This document shows positions 16,934-24,914 of a DNA stretch of 64,000 nucleotides, one piece after another; the stretch's first letter is position 1, and every line of letters begins with the position of its first letter. This DNA comes from Sporosarcina sp. ACRSL (GTDB lineage: Bacteria > Bacillota > Bacilli > Bacillales_A > Planococcaceae). Position numbers and translations under genes: made by a program. The stretch is taken from contig NZ_JAKRNT010000001.1 in NCBI RefSeq assembly GCF_022346605.1, positions 62,001 to 126,000 of the forward strand, written 5' to 3'. The notes below the pieces were generated by a model. The model saw nothing but the letters and a program-made list of their open reading frames with translations, was not told where the DNA came from and did no database searches.

Positions 16934-18091
16934 ATGCATGAAGAGCAGAGCGAATCATTTGTCGTCTCCCAGGAAAACTGGTCGCTTCACCGAAAAGGAT
17001 ATCAGGATCAGCAACGTCATTTGGATAAAGTGAAGAAAGCAATCCACAACAATCTGCCCGAATTGATCAGTGAAGAAAGTATTGTTATGTCGGATGGCAA
17101 AGACGTCATAAAAATTCCAATACGTTCTTTGGATGAATACAAAATTCGATATAACCACAATAAGTCGAAGCATGTCGGCCAGGGAACCGGGGATAGCCAG
17201 GTGGGGGACGTTATTGCAAGCGACGGAAGTCAAAGTACCGGAAAAGGGAAACAGGCCGGTGATAAGCCGGGGCAAGATTATTATGAAGCGGAAGTTTCGA
17301 TTGCGGAAATCGAAGAGACGTTATTTAAAGAGCTTGAACTGCCGAACCTCGAGAAAAGGGAACAAGCAGACATCATTGAAGAGGATATTACGTTCAATGA
17401 CATTCGGAAAAAAGGGCTTATCGGGAATATAGATAAGAAGCGGACGATCATCGCAGCCTTCAAACGGAATGCAATGGAAGGCAAAGCTGAAATTATGCCA
17501 ATCCATCAAGATGACTTACGTTTCAAAACTTGGGATGAAATTGTTAAGCCACAATCGAAAGCGGTCGTTCTCATGATGATGGATACGAGCGCATCAATGG
17601 GCAATTTTGAAAAATATATGGCAAGAAGTTTCTATTTTTGGATGGCAAGATTTTTGCGGACGAAGTATGAAAAAGTGGATATTGAATTCATTGCGCATCA
17701 TACGATGGCGAAAGTCGTCTCGGAAGCAGACTTCTTTTCAAAAGGTGAAAGCGGAGGAACGATTTGCTCCACTGCGTATGAAAAGGCGCTTGAGCTCATA
17801 TCGAAAAAATACAATCCATCACGATACAATATATACCCATTCCATTTCTCGGATGGGGAAAATATGTCCTCCGATAACGGAAAGTGCATGAAGTTAGTGG
17901 AAGAGCTTATGGATGTATCGAATATGTTCGGTTATGGGGAAGTGAATGCGCATAGCCGATATTCGACTTTGATGAATACGTATCAAAAAATCGAAAATCC
18001 CAAATTCAGGCATTATGTGCTCAAGGAAAATAAGGATGTCTACTACGCTTTAAAGAAATTTTTCCAAAAACGGCTGGAGGAATCCGTATGA
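16934..18091 (+). CDS. yhbH: UPF0229/DUF444 protein YhbH, von Willebrand A-like
   Basis: YhbH is a sporulation protein of unknown biochemical role that goes with PrkA and SpoVR. The 385-residue protein has a basic N-terminal half with a low-complexity Gly/Ser/Gln stretch (about 83-115) and a C-terminal VWA-like domain whose MIDAS motif is DTSAS (residues 217-221), suggesting metal-dependent protein contacts. The stop codon overlaps the spoVR ATG by four bases. The 78-bp gap to prkA has no clear terminator, so co-transcription is likely. Confidence 0.93.
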   Translation: MHEEQSESFVVSQENWSLHRKGYQDQQRHLDKVKKAIHNNLPELISEESIVMSDGKDVIKIPIRSLDEYKIRYNHNKSKHVGQGTGDSQVGDVIASDGSQSTGKGKQAGDKPGQDYYEAEVSIAEIEETLFKELELPNLEKREQADIIEEDITFNDIRKKGLIGNIDKKRTIIAAFKRNAMEGKAEIMPIHQDDLRFKTWDEIVKPQSKAVVLMMMDTSASMGNFEKYMARSFYFWMARFLRTKYEKVDIEFIAHHTMAKVVSEADFFSKGESGGTICSTAYEKALELISKKYNPSRYNIYPFHFSDGENMSSDNGKCMKLVEELMDVSNMFGYGEVNAHSRYSTLMNTYQKIENPKFRHYVLKENKDVYYALKKFFQKRLEESV

Positions 18092-19494
18092 CGACGGATC
18101 ATAAGGCACTTTCATATGCTGTTGAGGAAATTACGGAAATTGCAAAAGGGTTCGGGTTGGATTTTTATCCAATGCGCTATGAAATTTGTCCAGCGGATAT
18201 CATTTATACATTTGGTGCGTACGGAATGCCGACACGGTTTTCGCATTGGAGTTTTGGAAAACAGTTCCATAAAATGAAGCTGCAATACGATTTAGGACTC
18301 AGCCAAATTTATGAGCTCGTCATTAATTCCAATCCATGTTATGCGTTTTTACTTGAAAGCAATACACTTATACAAAATAAGCTGATCATCGCACACGTTC
18401 TTGCCCATTGTGATTTTTTCAAAAACAACGCCCGATTTGCCAATACGAGGCGTGATATGGTTGAAAGCATGACAGCGACGGCAGAACGGATTGCCCATTA
18501 TGAGATGGTTCATGGCAATGAAGAGGTCGAAAGCTTTTTAGATGCAGTTCTTGCGATCCAAGAACATATTGACCCTTCGCTTGTCAGATGGCGTCATGGA
18601 AATGAAGAAGTCGAACATGAAGACAATGATCCGATCAGTCGGAAGACGGAATACGATGATTTGTGGGAAATGGATTATAAAAAGCTGAAGCCGCCGGCGG
18701 AAACAAGGCGGAAAAAGATACCGCCTTCCCCTGAAAAGGACTTATTGCTATTCATCTTGGAAAACAGTCGGGAATTGGATGAATGGCAAAGAGATATATT
18801 AACGATGGTTCGTGAAGAAATGCTTTATTTCTGGCCGCAACTCGAAACAAAAATAATGAATGAAGGTTGGGCCACGTACTGGCACCAGCGGATCCTCAGG
18901 GAAATGGATCTAACGTCCGATGAAACAATCGAATTTGCAAAACTGAATGCAAATGTCATCCAGCCTTCGAGAACATCCATCAATCCGTATTATTTAGGGT
19001 TGAAAATCTTTGAGGATATCGAATACCGCTATAATAATCCAACAGAAGAGATGCTTGAATTGGGGGTTAAGCCTAATTCAGGAAGAGAGAAAATATTTGA
19101 AGTGAGAGAAATGGATTCGGATATTTCATTTATCCGAAACTATTTGACGAAAGAGCTTATCCAAAAAGAAGACTTGTATATCTTTGAGAAAAAAGGAACC
19201 CTCTATAAAATATCCGATAAAGAATTTCAGAATGTGCAAAATCGTCTTATTGCCCAGCGAGTAAACGGGGGATTCCCGTATATTGTCGTACATGACGGGG
19301 ATTATGTCCGAAATGGGGAGCTCTACTTAGTGCATAAATACGAAGAAACCGAGCTGGATGTCCCGTATTTGGAAAACGTCCTTCCGTTTATTCATCAGCT
19401 TTGGGGTCGCATCGTCCATTTGGAGACGTACGTGGATAATAAACAAGTCGTGTTTTCGTACGATGGAAAGAAAGTACACCGGAGATTTGCATAA
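18088..19494 (+). CDS. spoVR: Stage V sporulation protein R, SpoVR
   Basis: SpoVR is needed for normal cortex formation in B. subtilis. The 468 residues include the family features [13 protein letters not shown] (His-rich, around residue 110), [12 protein letters not shown] and [20 protein letters not shown]. The start is set by the ATGA overlap with yhbH, with GGAGGA seven bases upstream. A terminator follows directly. The partner genes and order are the same as in many Bacillales and also in proteobacteria (yeaG-yeaH-ycgB). Confidence 0.95.
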   Translation: MTTDHKALSYAVEEITEIAKGFGLDFYPMRYEICPADIIYTFGAYGMPTRFSHWSFGKQFHKMKLQYDLGLSQIYELVINSNPCYAFLLESNTLIQNKLIIAHVLAHCDFFKNNARFANTRRDMVESMTATAERIAHYEMVHGNEEVESFLDAVLAIQEHIDPSLVRWRHGNEEVEHEDNDPISRKTEYDDLWEMDYKKLKPPAETRRKKIPPSPEKDLLLFILENSRELDEWQRDILTMVREEMLYFWPQLETKIMNEGWATYWHQRILREMDLTSDETIEFAKLNANVIQPSRTSINPYYLGLKIFEDIEYRYNNPTEEMLELGVKPNSGREKIFEVREMDSDISFIRNYLTKELIQKEDLYIFEKKGTLYKISDKEFQNVQNRLIAQRVNGGFPYIVVHDGDYVRNGELYLVHKYEETELDVPYLENVLPFIHQLWGRIVHLETYVDNKQVVFSYDGKKVHRRFA

Positions 19495-19500
19495 AGTTTG

Positions 19501-19527
19501 CCGCCACATGGAATGTGGCGGTTTTTA
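19501..19527 (+). terminator. Terminator of prkA-yhbH-spoVR
   Basis: Perfect 9-bp arms CCGCCACAT and ATGTGGCGG with a three-base loop, followed by TTTTT. Confidence 0.88.
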
Positions 19528-19588
19528 TATTCTATTATTTCACTAAATACTGTAAACTAAATAGAATAGTGTCAGAGGGGGAATGAAC

Positions 19589-20098
19589 GTGAAAATTAGA
19601 GTGGCTGTAATGAATGACGCGGAAGGAATCGCCCGTGTTCATGTTGATAGCTGGAGGACAACTTACAAGGGAATTGTATCTGAATCAGTTCTTCAAAATT
19701 TATCGTATGAGCAGCGTGCAGAAAATTGGCGGAGAGGAATCGGGAAAAACGCTTTATATGTTGCAGAAGACGAAAACGGCAAGATTATCGGCTTTGCAAC
19801 GGGAGGTAAAGAACGGACAGGTAACTATGAGGCAGACGGGGAGTTATATGCAATTTACTTGCTGCAAGAAGCACAAGGCCAGGGAATCGGGAAGAAATTG
19901 ACGCAATTAATTGCCCAAAGCCTGAAAGAACAAGGGTTTACATCGATGCTAGTATGGGTCCTTGAACAAAATCCGTCAAAAATGTTCTATGAATCACTCG
20001 GTGGACAACCTATTGCTGAGGCGATGATCGATATAGGAGGAGAGGAATTCAAGGAGATTGCATATTACTGGGGGAACATCGAGGAGATAGGGAGATGA
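19589..20098 (+). CDS. GNAT family N-acetyltransferase
   Basis: A cytoplasmic acetyl-CoA-dependent acetyltransferase of about 169 residues. It has the N-terminal MKIRVAV.D strand, VHVDSWRTTYKGIV, the motif A pyrophosphate loop QEAQGQGIGKKL and a C-terminal YESLGGQ. This pattern fits the group that also holds phosphinothricin-type acetyltransferases, but the substrate is unknown. GTG 19589 is preferred as start because GAGGGGG stands seven bases before it; the ATG at 19583 is too close. It begins a tight four-gene run with a hydrolase, a second GNAT and a kinase. Confidence 0.85.
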   Translation: MKIRVAVMNDAEGIARVHVDSWRTTYKGIVSESVLQNLSYEQRAENWRRGIGKNALYVAEDENGKIIGFATGGKERTGNYEADGELYAIYLLQEAQGQGIGKKLTQLIAQSLKEQGFTSMLVWVLEQNPSKMFYESLGGQPIAEAMIDIGGEEFKEIAYYWGNIEEIGR

Positions 20099-20102
20099 GT
20101 AA

Positions 20103-20828
20103 ATGATACTTCATACAAATGTATACGGAAATGGGGAGCCTGTAATCTTCTTGCACACGGGACTACAGACTGGGGAAACAGATTTCGTATATCAACGAAA
20201 TAAGTTACAAGAATCATATAAAGTCATTCTTCCCGATTTGCGGGGGCATGGCAAATCTAAAATTGAGGAATTTGAGATCCAAAGTTATTTTGAAGATGCG
20301 GCAAATGACTTGCATAAAACAATGCTACATTTAAACATCAACCAAGCTCATGTTGTCGGATGTTCATTAGGAGCGCTTGTCGGACTACTATTTGCGAAGA
20401 GATTTCCAAGTTTCGTCACAAGCCTCACATTATCGGGCATTATTCCGCAGAAACCATCTAATTGGAATAAATTAAGACAATCTGATATAGCGATGCAAAA
20501 TGGAATACTCGAAAATGTAGACGCAATCCAATATTTTAATTCCATCCATCAATCAGACTGGCAAAGCTTCCTTAGAAAAACAATCGAACAGGATTGGTAT
20601 CTATTTGACGAAACAGGGAATATAGAGGAGCTGCGTTGCAGGACGCTATTCATTGTTGGAGAAGAGAAAGAACATGAAGTGCTTGGCGTAACTATTTATC
20701 CAAAACAAAATCAACAAGTGCATATTGCAGTCGTGCCGTTTGCTGGACACCTTGTCCATAATGAGCAACCTGAACTTTATACAAAAATCCTCGAACGGTT
20801 TTTAAATGAAAGAAGGTATTTCCATTGA
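20103..20828 (+). CDS. Alpha/beta hydrolase
   Basis: A 241-residue alpha/beta hydrolase fold protein. The oxyanion region is FLHTGLQTG, the nucleophile elbow is GCSLG with serine near residue 85, a late aspartate/glutamate is in VGEEKE, and the catalytic histidine is in FAGHLVHNEQP. It has no signal peptide. The four-base gap to the preceding GNAT and the TTGA overlap with the next one indicate an operon. The substrate cannot be predicted. Confidence 0.85.
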   Translation: MILHTNVYGNGEPVIFLHTGLQTGETDFVYQRNKLQESYKVILPDLRGHGKSKIEEFEIQSYFEDAANDLHKTMLHLNINQAHVVGCSLGALVGLLFAKRFPSFVTSLTLSGIIPQKPSNWNKLRQSDIAMQNGILENVDAIQYFNSIHQSDWQSFLRKTIEQDWYLFDETGNIEELRCRTLFIVGEEKEHEVLGVTIYPKQNQQVHIAVVPFAGHLVHNEQPELYTKILERFLNERRYFH

Positions 20829-21319
20829 AAATTAGACAAGTAAAACCATCGGATGCGGAACAATTGGCAGAACTAATTAAACATGTTGAGAGCACATCAG
20901 ACTTTATGTTGTTTGGGCCAGGGGAGAGTAAATTATCAGTGGATCAATTACGGAAAAGAATCGAATCTTTTGGAGACGATTCCTCAACGATTCTTGTATC
21001 AGAAGATGGAGGGGCTTTGAACGGATATTTAATGGTGAATGCTGGGGGTGCCAATAGAAATAAGCATTCCGCGTATTTGGTTATAGGAATAGCCCAAAAG
21101 TATAGAGGAAAAGGGGTTGGTAAAGCACTTTTTGAAGCGCTGGACAATTGGGCAAAGACCTGCCAACTTCACCGCCTCGAATTGACTGTGGTGAAAACGA
21201 ATGCTGCAGGCATCGCCTTATATGAAAAAGCAGGCTTCCAAATAGAGGGCTTGAAGAAAGATTCATTATTGATCAATGGTGAATATGTCGACGAATATTA
21301 CATGGGGAAAATAATATGA
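20825..21319 (+). CDS. GNAT family N-acetyltransferase
   Basis: A 164-residue acetyltransferase whose acetyl-CoA loop is QKYRGKGVGKAL, followed by LELTVVKTNAAGIALYEKAGF, the pattern of RimI/ribosomal-protein or small-molecule GNATs. It starts at TTG 20825, which overlaps the stop of the hydrolase gene, and ends in an ATGA overlap with the kinase gene. The substrate is unknown. Confidence 0.85.
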   Translation: MKIRQVKPSDAEQLAELIKHVESTSDFMLFGPGESKLSVDQLRKRIESFGDDSSTILVSEDGGALNGYLMVNAGGANRNKHSAYLVIGIAQKYRGKGVGKALFEALDNWAKTCQLHRLELTVVKTNAAGIALYEKAGFQIEGLKKDSLLINGEYVDEYYMGKII

Positions 21320-22224
21320 AGAAAATGGACATACCTATTTCATTCGAAGAAAAGATCATCAACTGTTTTGGGGAACCAGGGAAGGAATGGCTCCAATCAT
21401 TGGATGAGAAAGTACACAGCATTGCGGACAACTGGGGATTGAAAGTGGAGGGCCCAGTCTCGAATCTTTCCTATAATTATGTCCTAAATGTAATAGACGG
21501 GAACAACATCCCTTATATATTGAAAATAGGTTTGCCTGGATTTGATTTTGAAAACGAAATTCGGACATTACAACTCTATGATGGAAAAGGCTGTGCAAGA
21601 TTAGTAATAGCAGACGCGGAACAGGGGGCGTTGCTGCTTGAAAAGCTCCAACCCGGAACGATGCTTTCCACTGAACCAGACGAAAGGGTTGTCATTGAAA
21701 ACTTCTGTCACGTTTGGAAACAGATCCGGCGACCTTTGCCGAAAGACGGCGATTTTCCAACGGTTCTTCATTGGGCAAAAGCCTTCTCCAGATATCATAG
21801 CAATTATCCCGAAAACGACGGTCCAATTCCGAACGAATGGGTCAAGATGGCGGTAGACTATTTGCATGAAATCCAGCAAACGTCCTTAGAAAGCGAGTTA
21901 CTGCATGGTGATTTGCATCATGAGAATATATTATATTCTGCTGAGCAGGGGTGGCTAGCGATCGATCCGAAAGGCGTCGGGGGCAGTCCATACTTCGACG
22001 TTGTTTCATTCATGATCAATCATCTTTTCACAAAACCTGATCCAAAAGCGCTACTAAAGCTACGTGTCGATCTGATCAGTGAAACATTGCAATTGGAGCG
22101 TGAACAATTATTGAAAGCTGCAGTATCGATGACGACATTGTATGCTTGCTGGTCTGTGGAAGACAAAGATCCTGATTGGGATAAAACCTTTCAATGCGCG
22201 AAGTGGTTCCATGAATTCTTATGA
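21316..22224 (+). CDS. Aminoglycoside 6-phosphotransferase/hydroxyurea kinase-like protein
   Basis: The 302-residue protein resembles the APH(6)/streptomycin-hydroxyurea kinase family (PF04655). It has the catalytic loop LLHGDLHHENILYS and the metal-binding AIDPKGVGGSPYFD, preceded by a kinase-like N-lobe (YILKIGLPGFDFENEI). The family includes streptomycin phosphotransferases, but many chromosomal members have no known role, so resistance is only possible, not shown. It closes the four-gene unit that starts at 19589. Confidence 0.8.
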   Translation: MKKMDIPISFEEKIINCFGEPGKEWLQSLDEKVHSIADNWGLKVEGPVSNLSYNYVLNVIDGNNIPYILKIGLPGFDFENEIRTLQLYDGKGCARLVIADAEQGALLLEKLQPGTMLSTEPDERVVIENFCHVWKQIRRPLPKDGDFPTVLHWAKAFSRYHSNYPENDGPIPNEWVKMAVDYLHEIQQTSLESELLHGDLHHENILYSAEQGWLAIDPKGVGGSPYFDVVSFMINHLFTKPDPKALLKLRVDLISETLQLEREQLLKAAVSMTTLYACWSVEDKDPDWDKTFQCAKWFHEFL

Positions 22225-22244
22225 AAGAATAAGCTTGGGCAAAT

Positions 22245-22273
22245 GAATCATCTCATACCCTCCCGCATAACAT
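22245..22273 (+). promoter_or_regulatory. Possible SigmaE promoter of cotJABC
   Basis: GAATCAT (22245-22251) and CATAACAT (22266-22273) are 14 bp apart and resemble SigmaE elements with two mismatches each. cotJABC is SigmaE-dependent in B. subtilis, which supports the weak match. Confidence 0.4.
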
Positions 22274-22293
22274 AGTTTGAGGAGTGATGAGAT

Positions 22294-22512
22294 TTGGAAC
22301 GACCGTCATACCGGGGAAGCTTCGAACCATGGATCTCCCCACTTGACCCGTGTCCACCTATTAGGGTGAAAACGTTTGTATTGCCACCTCAACTGTTCAT
22401 TGGTTTTCAACCGCCCGGACTTCCACAGTTCACGCCAGAGCAGGCGCTACGCCACGGAACACTATGGCCGATACTTGCCGATGGATTCTCTCGCGAGGAG
22501 GGTATTTCGTGA
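22294..22512 (+). CDS. cotJA: Spore coat associated protein CotJA
   Basis: A 72-residue proline-rich coat protein (LDPCPPIRVKTFVLPPQLFIGFQPPGLPQF, here cited only as a region, residues 17-46, rich in Pro and Gln) followed by the conserved AL.HGTLWP. It is the first gene of cotJABC, whose products enter the inner coat under mother-cell control. The start is TTG 22294, four to eight bases after GGAGTGATGAG. It overlaps cotJB. Confidence 0.9.
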   Translation: MERPSYRGSFEPWISPLDPCPPIRVKTFVLPPQLFIGFQPPGLPQFTPEQALRHGTLWPILADGFSREEGIS

Positions 22513-22775
22513 ATGCATTCGAAGAAGAACGTCAGATGATGAAGCTCGTGCAAGAAGCTGATTTTGTCGTCGTCGAACTGACATTGTACACGAATACGCA
22601 TCCGAACGATCAAGAAGCGTTAGCCCAATGGAGGGAAGCCATTAAAGAGGCTGCACGCCTCAGACGCCAATACGAAAGTCGATACGGACCCCTTTCATTG
22701 CACTCTATTCCTTCTGAACAGGCAATCGAAGCAGGCTGGCGTTGGAATCAACCACCGTGGCCATGGCAAAAGTGA
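22509..22775 (+). CDS. cotJB: Spore coat protein CotJB
   Basis: The 88-residue product matches CotJB in length and pattern: helical N-terminus (EEERQMMKLVQEADFVV), TLYTNTHPND and the C-terminal W.W..PPWPW. GTG 22509 is the start: it overlaps the cotJA stop (GTGA) and lies six bases after GAGGAGGG. A longer frame from 22464 would begin inside cotJA without a ribosome binding site. Confidence 0.9.
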   Translation: MNAFEEERQMMKLVQEADFVVVELTLYTNTHPNDQEALAQWREAIKEAARLRRQYESRYGPLSLHSIPSEQAIEAGWRWNQPPWPWQK

Positions 22776-22789
22776 AAGGGGGAGACTGA

Positions 22790-23359
22790 ATGTGGGTCTA
22801 TGAGAAAAAGCTTCTTTATCCAGTGGAAGTGACGACGTGCAATCCGAAATTGGCAAGGTACATTATGGAACAATACGGCGGAGCGGACGGCGAGCTCGCA
22901 GCAGCCTTGCGCTATATGAATCAGCGATATACTGTTCCTGATAAAGTGATTGGAGTTTTAAATGACATTGCTACGGAAGAGTTCTCCCACTTGGAAATGC
23001 TCGCAACGATGATCTATAAATTGACGAAAGACGCCTCACCTCAACAATTGGAAGAAGCGGGTCTAGCAGGGCATTTTGCAAACCACGGCCACGCACTATT
23101 CTATGAAAATGCGAACGGCGTCCCGTTTACAACGACATATATCCAAGCAAAAGGCGATCCGATCGCCGATTTATATGAAGATATTGCTGCAGAAGAGAAA
23201 GCACGGGCAACGTATCAATGGCTTATTGATCTGTCAGATGACCCGGGGTTAACCGATGCACTGAGGTTCCTTCGGGAACGCGAAAATGTCCATTCGTTAC
23301 GTTTTAGGGAGTCTGTTGAGATTTTAAAAGAAGAGAGAGATCGAAAGAAAATCTTCTAA
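22790..23359 (+). CDS. cotJC: Spore coat protein CotJC, manganese catalase family
   Basis: A 189-residue ferritin-like protein of the manganese catalase family, the same length as B. subtilis CotJC. Glutamates and histidines of the dinuclear Mn site are in ATEEFSHLEML (about residue 65-75) and AAEEKARATYQW with ENVHSLRF. It is laid down in the spore coat and may protect it from peroxide. Its stop codon lies inside the first arm of a long hairpin. Confidence 0.93.
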   Translation: MWVYEKKLLYPVEVTTCNPKLARYIMEQYGGADGELAAALRYMNQRYTVPDKVIGVLNDIATEEFSHLEMLATMIYKLTKDASPQQLEEAGLAGHFANHGHALFYENANGVPFTTTYIQAKGDPIADLYEDIAAEEKARATYQWLIDLSDDPGLTDALRFLRERENVHSLRFRESVEILKEERDRKKIF

Positions 23360-23476
23360 CTTAATTCGGTGGAGCTGAATTAAGTTAGTGCCTCCGGCGG
23401 ATGTCACGGATTTTTAGGGGAGTTTATCGAGCTAGCTCGATAAAAATCCGGACGCAATTACGCCGAGGCGTAATTG
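23356..23476. repeat. Structured intergenic element with three successive perfect inverted repeats
   Basis: Three hairpins follow each other. The first has 12-bp arms (23356-23367 and 23377-23388) with a nine-base loop. The second is a 22-bp perfect palindrome (23423-23444) enclosed by the competing arms CGGATTTTT (23407-23415) and AAAAATCCG (23442-23450). The third has 10-bp arms CAATTACGCC and GGCGTAATTG (23455-23464 and 23467-23476) with a two-base loop. None has a T run. The layout looks like a dispersed intergenic repeat or a structured RNA rather than a terminator. Confidence 0.6.
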
Positions 23477-23489
23477 ATTAATATAATAG

Positions 23490-23518
23490 CCTGTGTCTAA
23501 TTGAGACGCAGGTTTTTT
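23490..23518 (+). terminator. Terminator downstream of cotJABC
   Basis: Stem CCTGTGTCT (23490-23498) with AGACGCAGG (23504-23512), one G-T pair, followed by six T. Confidence 0.8.
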
Positions 23519-23638
23519 GCATGCCATCTTATATTTTCAATAAAAACAGGGTAGTACATAAGAAATGAATCCTATCGCCATACTTTCCGTATATATAGGA
23601 AGTGATAAAAACGAATACAAAAGAGAAAGGTGATCTTT

Positions 23639-24646
23639 ATGAATAAACAATGGATGTCTGATGAAGAGTTTGACAGCATATTCGAAGAGAAATCAGCGGA
23701 AATCAACGAACAATTGGAAAGTGAAATCCTGATCGCCATGATCGGTGATGTGAATGCGGGGAAATCATCAACGATCAATCGCCTCATGGGCGACGAGGTT
23801 GCACAAGTCGGTGCAAAGCCAGGAGAAACGCAGCAAATTAAGAAATTCAATTTCAAAGATAAAATCATCTTCGTCGACACACCGGGTTTAGACGATATTT
23901 ATAGTGAGCACTCCGAGGAAACGATGAATTTTTATAAACAGGCAGACCTCATTTTATTCTTTTTAAATGCGGCAGGAACGGTTCTATCAGATACAGAGCT
24001 CAAATCGTTAAAGAGAATCGCAAAAGTGAATAAAGATCTGATACTCGTTTTGAATAAAATTGATGCAGCTGACGATATACCGACCCTCGTGAAGTATGTT
24101 CAAGATCATACAGGATACGAATACCCTGTTACGCCAATCTCCTCGCGAACAGGGGAAAACATCGGAATGCTGCAAAAAGAAGTGCTCACATTATTGGAAA
24201 GCAAAAAAAAAGATATTTTAATGGCGGCAAATATGGCGGATAAATCTGCCATCGCCAATCGATGGATACTCGCAGCGGGTGCATCCGCAGCAACAATCGG
24301 AGCCGTCCCGATTCCGGGGTCTGACTTTGTACCGTTGACTGCCCTGCAGGTCAGTCTCATGCTGAAGCTCTCTACGCTTTACGGAAAACCGATTTCCAAA
24401 GACAACGCCAAGGAACTCATTATCGCAACAATTGTCGGCAATATAGGAAAGACCGTATTCAGACAAATTGTAAAGTTCGTTCCTGGTGCAGGCATGGTGG
24501 CCGGAGCGAGTGTTGCAGGTGGAATGACGATCGCACTAGGACATGCCGTCAAGTATGCACATGAAAACAATATCGAGTTAACGCCGAAATCGTTAAAACC
24601 GATTTATAATATGTTCTTAAAAAAAGCGAATGAAAAAAGAGAATGA
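23639..24646 (+). CDS. GTPase of the Era/dynamin-like superfamily with C-terminal DUF697
   Basis: The 335-residue protein has a G domain with GDVNAGKS (P-loop, about residue 35), the G3 motif DTPG and the G4 motif NKID, then a C-terminal half with two hydrophobic Gly/Ala-rich hairpins (ILAAGASAATIGAVPIPG and FVPGAGMVAGASVAGG), the pattern of DUF697/YcjF-like proteins, probably membrane-associated. The ATG at 23639 follows AAAGGTGAT; an in-frame GTG at 23630 overlaps that site. A single-gene unit. The role is unknown. Confidence 0.8.
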   Translation: MNKQWMSDEEFDSIFEEKSAEINEQLESEILIAMIGDVNAGKSSTINRLMGDEVAQVGAKPGETQQIKKFNFKDKIIFVDTPGLDDIYSEHSEETMNFYKQADLILFFLNAAGTVLSDTELKSLKRIAKVNKDLILVLNKIDAADDIPTLVKYVQDHTGYEYPVTPISSRTGENIGMLQKEVLTLLESKKKDILMAANMADKSAIANRWILAAGASAATIGAVPIPGSDFVPLTALQVSLMLKLSTLYGKPISKDNAKELIIATIVGNIGKTVFRQIVKFVPGAGMVAGASVAGGMTIALGHAVKYAHENNIELTPKSLKPIYNMFLKKANEKRE

Positions 24647-24776
24647 AATAAAGAAAGGATAGATTAGGAAGCGAAAAAAAGATTTGGATTCATGGGCAAA
24701 GCTTGATTTGATAATAATATATGTTTCTTTTAAAGAGAAGAATAGATATAAAAATCTATTAAAATGCCGTAGATGT

Positions 24777-24805
24777 TTGATAGACTGGTACTTCACCCGT
24801 ATTTT
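24777..24805 (+). promoter_or_regulatory. Possible promoter of the S-layer gene
   Basis: TTGATA (24777-24782) and TATTTT (24800-24805) are 17 bp apart. It would leave a leader of about 100 nt before the ATG. The 268-bp gap also holds a small hairpin AATAGAT/ATCTATT at 24741-24760. Other promoters are possible. Confidence 0.35.
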
Positions 24806-24914
24806 TCCACTATCAATTTATAAAAATATGATTAATAATGTTTAGCGAGGGTATACATATATGGGATGCATTGCTCTCAAACAGTATTAAACATCTCGAG
24901 GAGGAAATTTAATT

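Noticed and set aside
19589..22224. Mobile genetic element carrying the GNAT-kinase set
   Set aside because: No transposase, integrase, terminal repeat or target duplication is visible around it.
24741..24760. Small AATAGAT/ATCTATT hairpin before the S-layer gene as a riboswitch or terminator
   Set aside because: It is short, AT-only and without a T run, so chance is likely.
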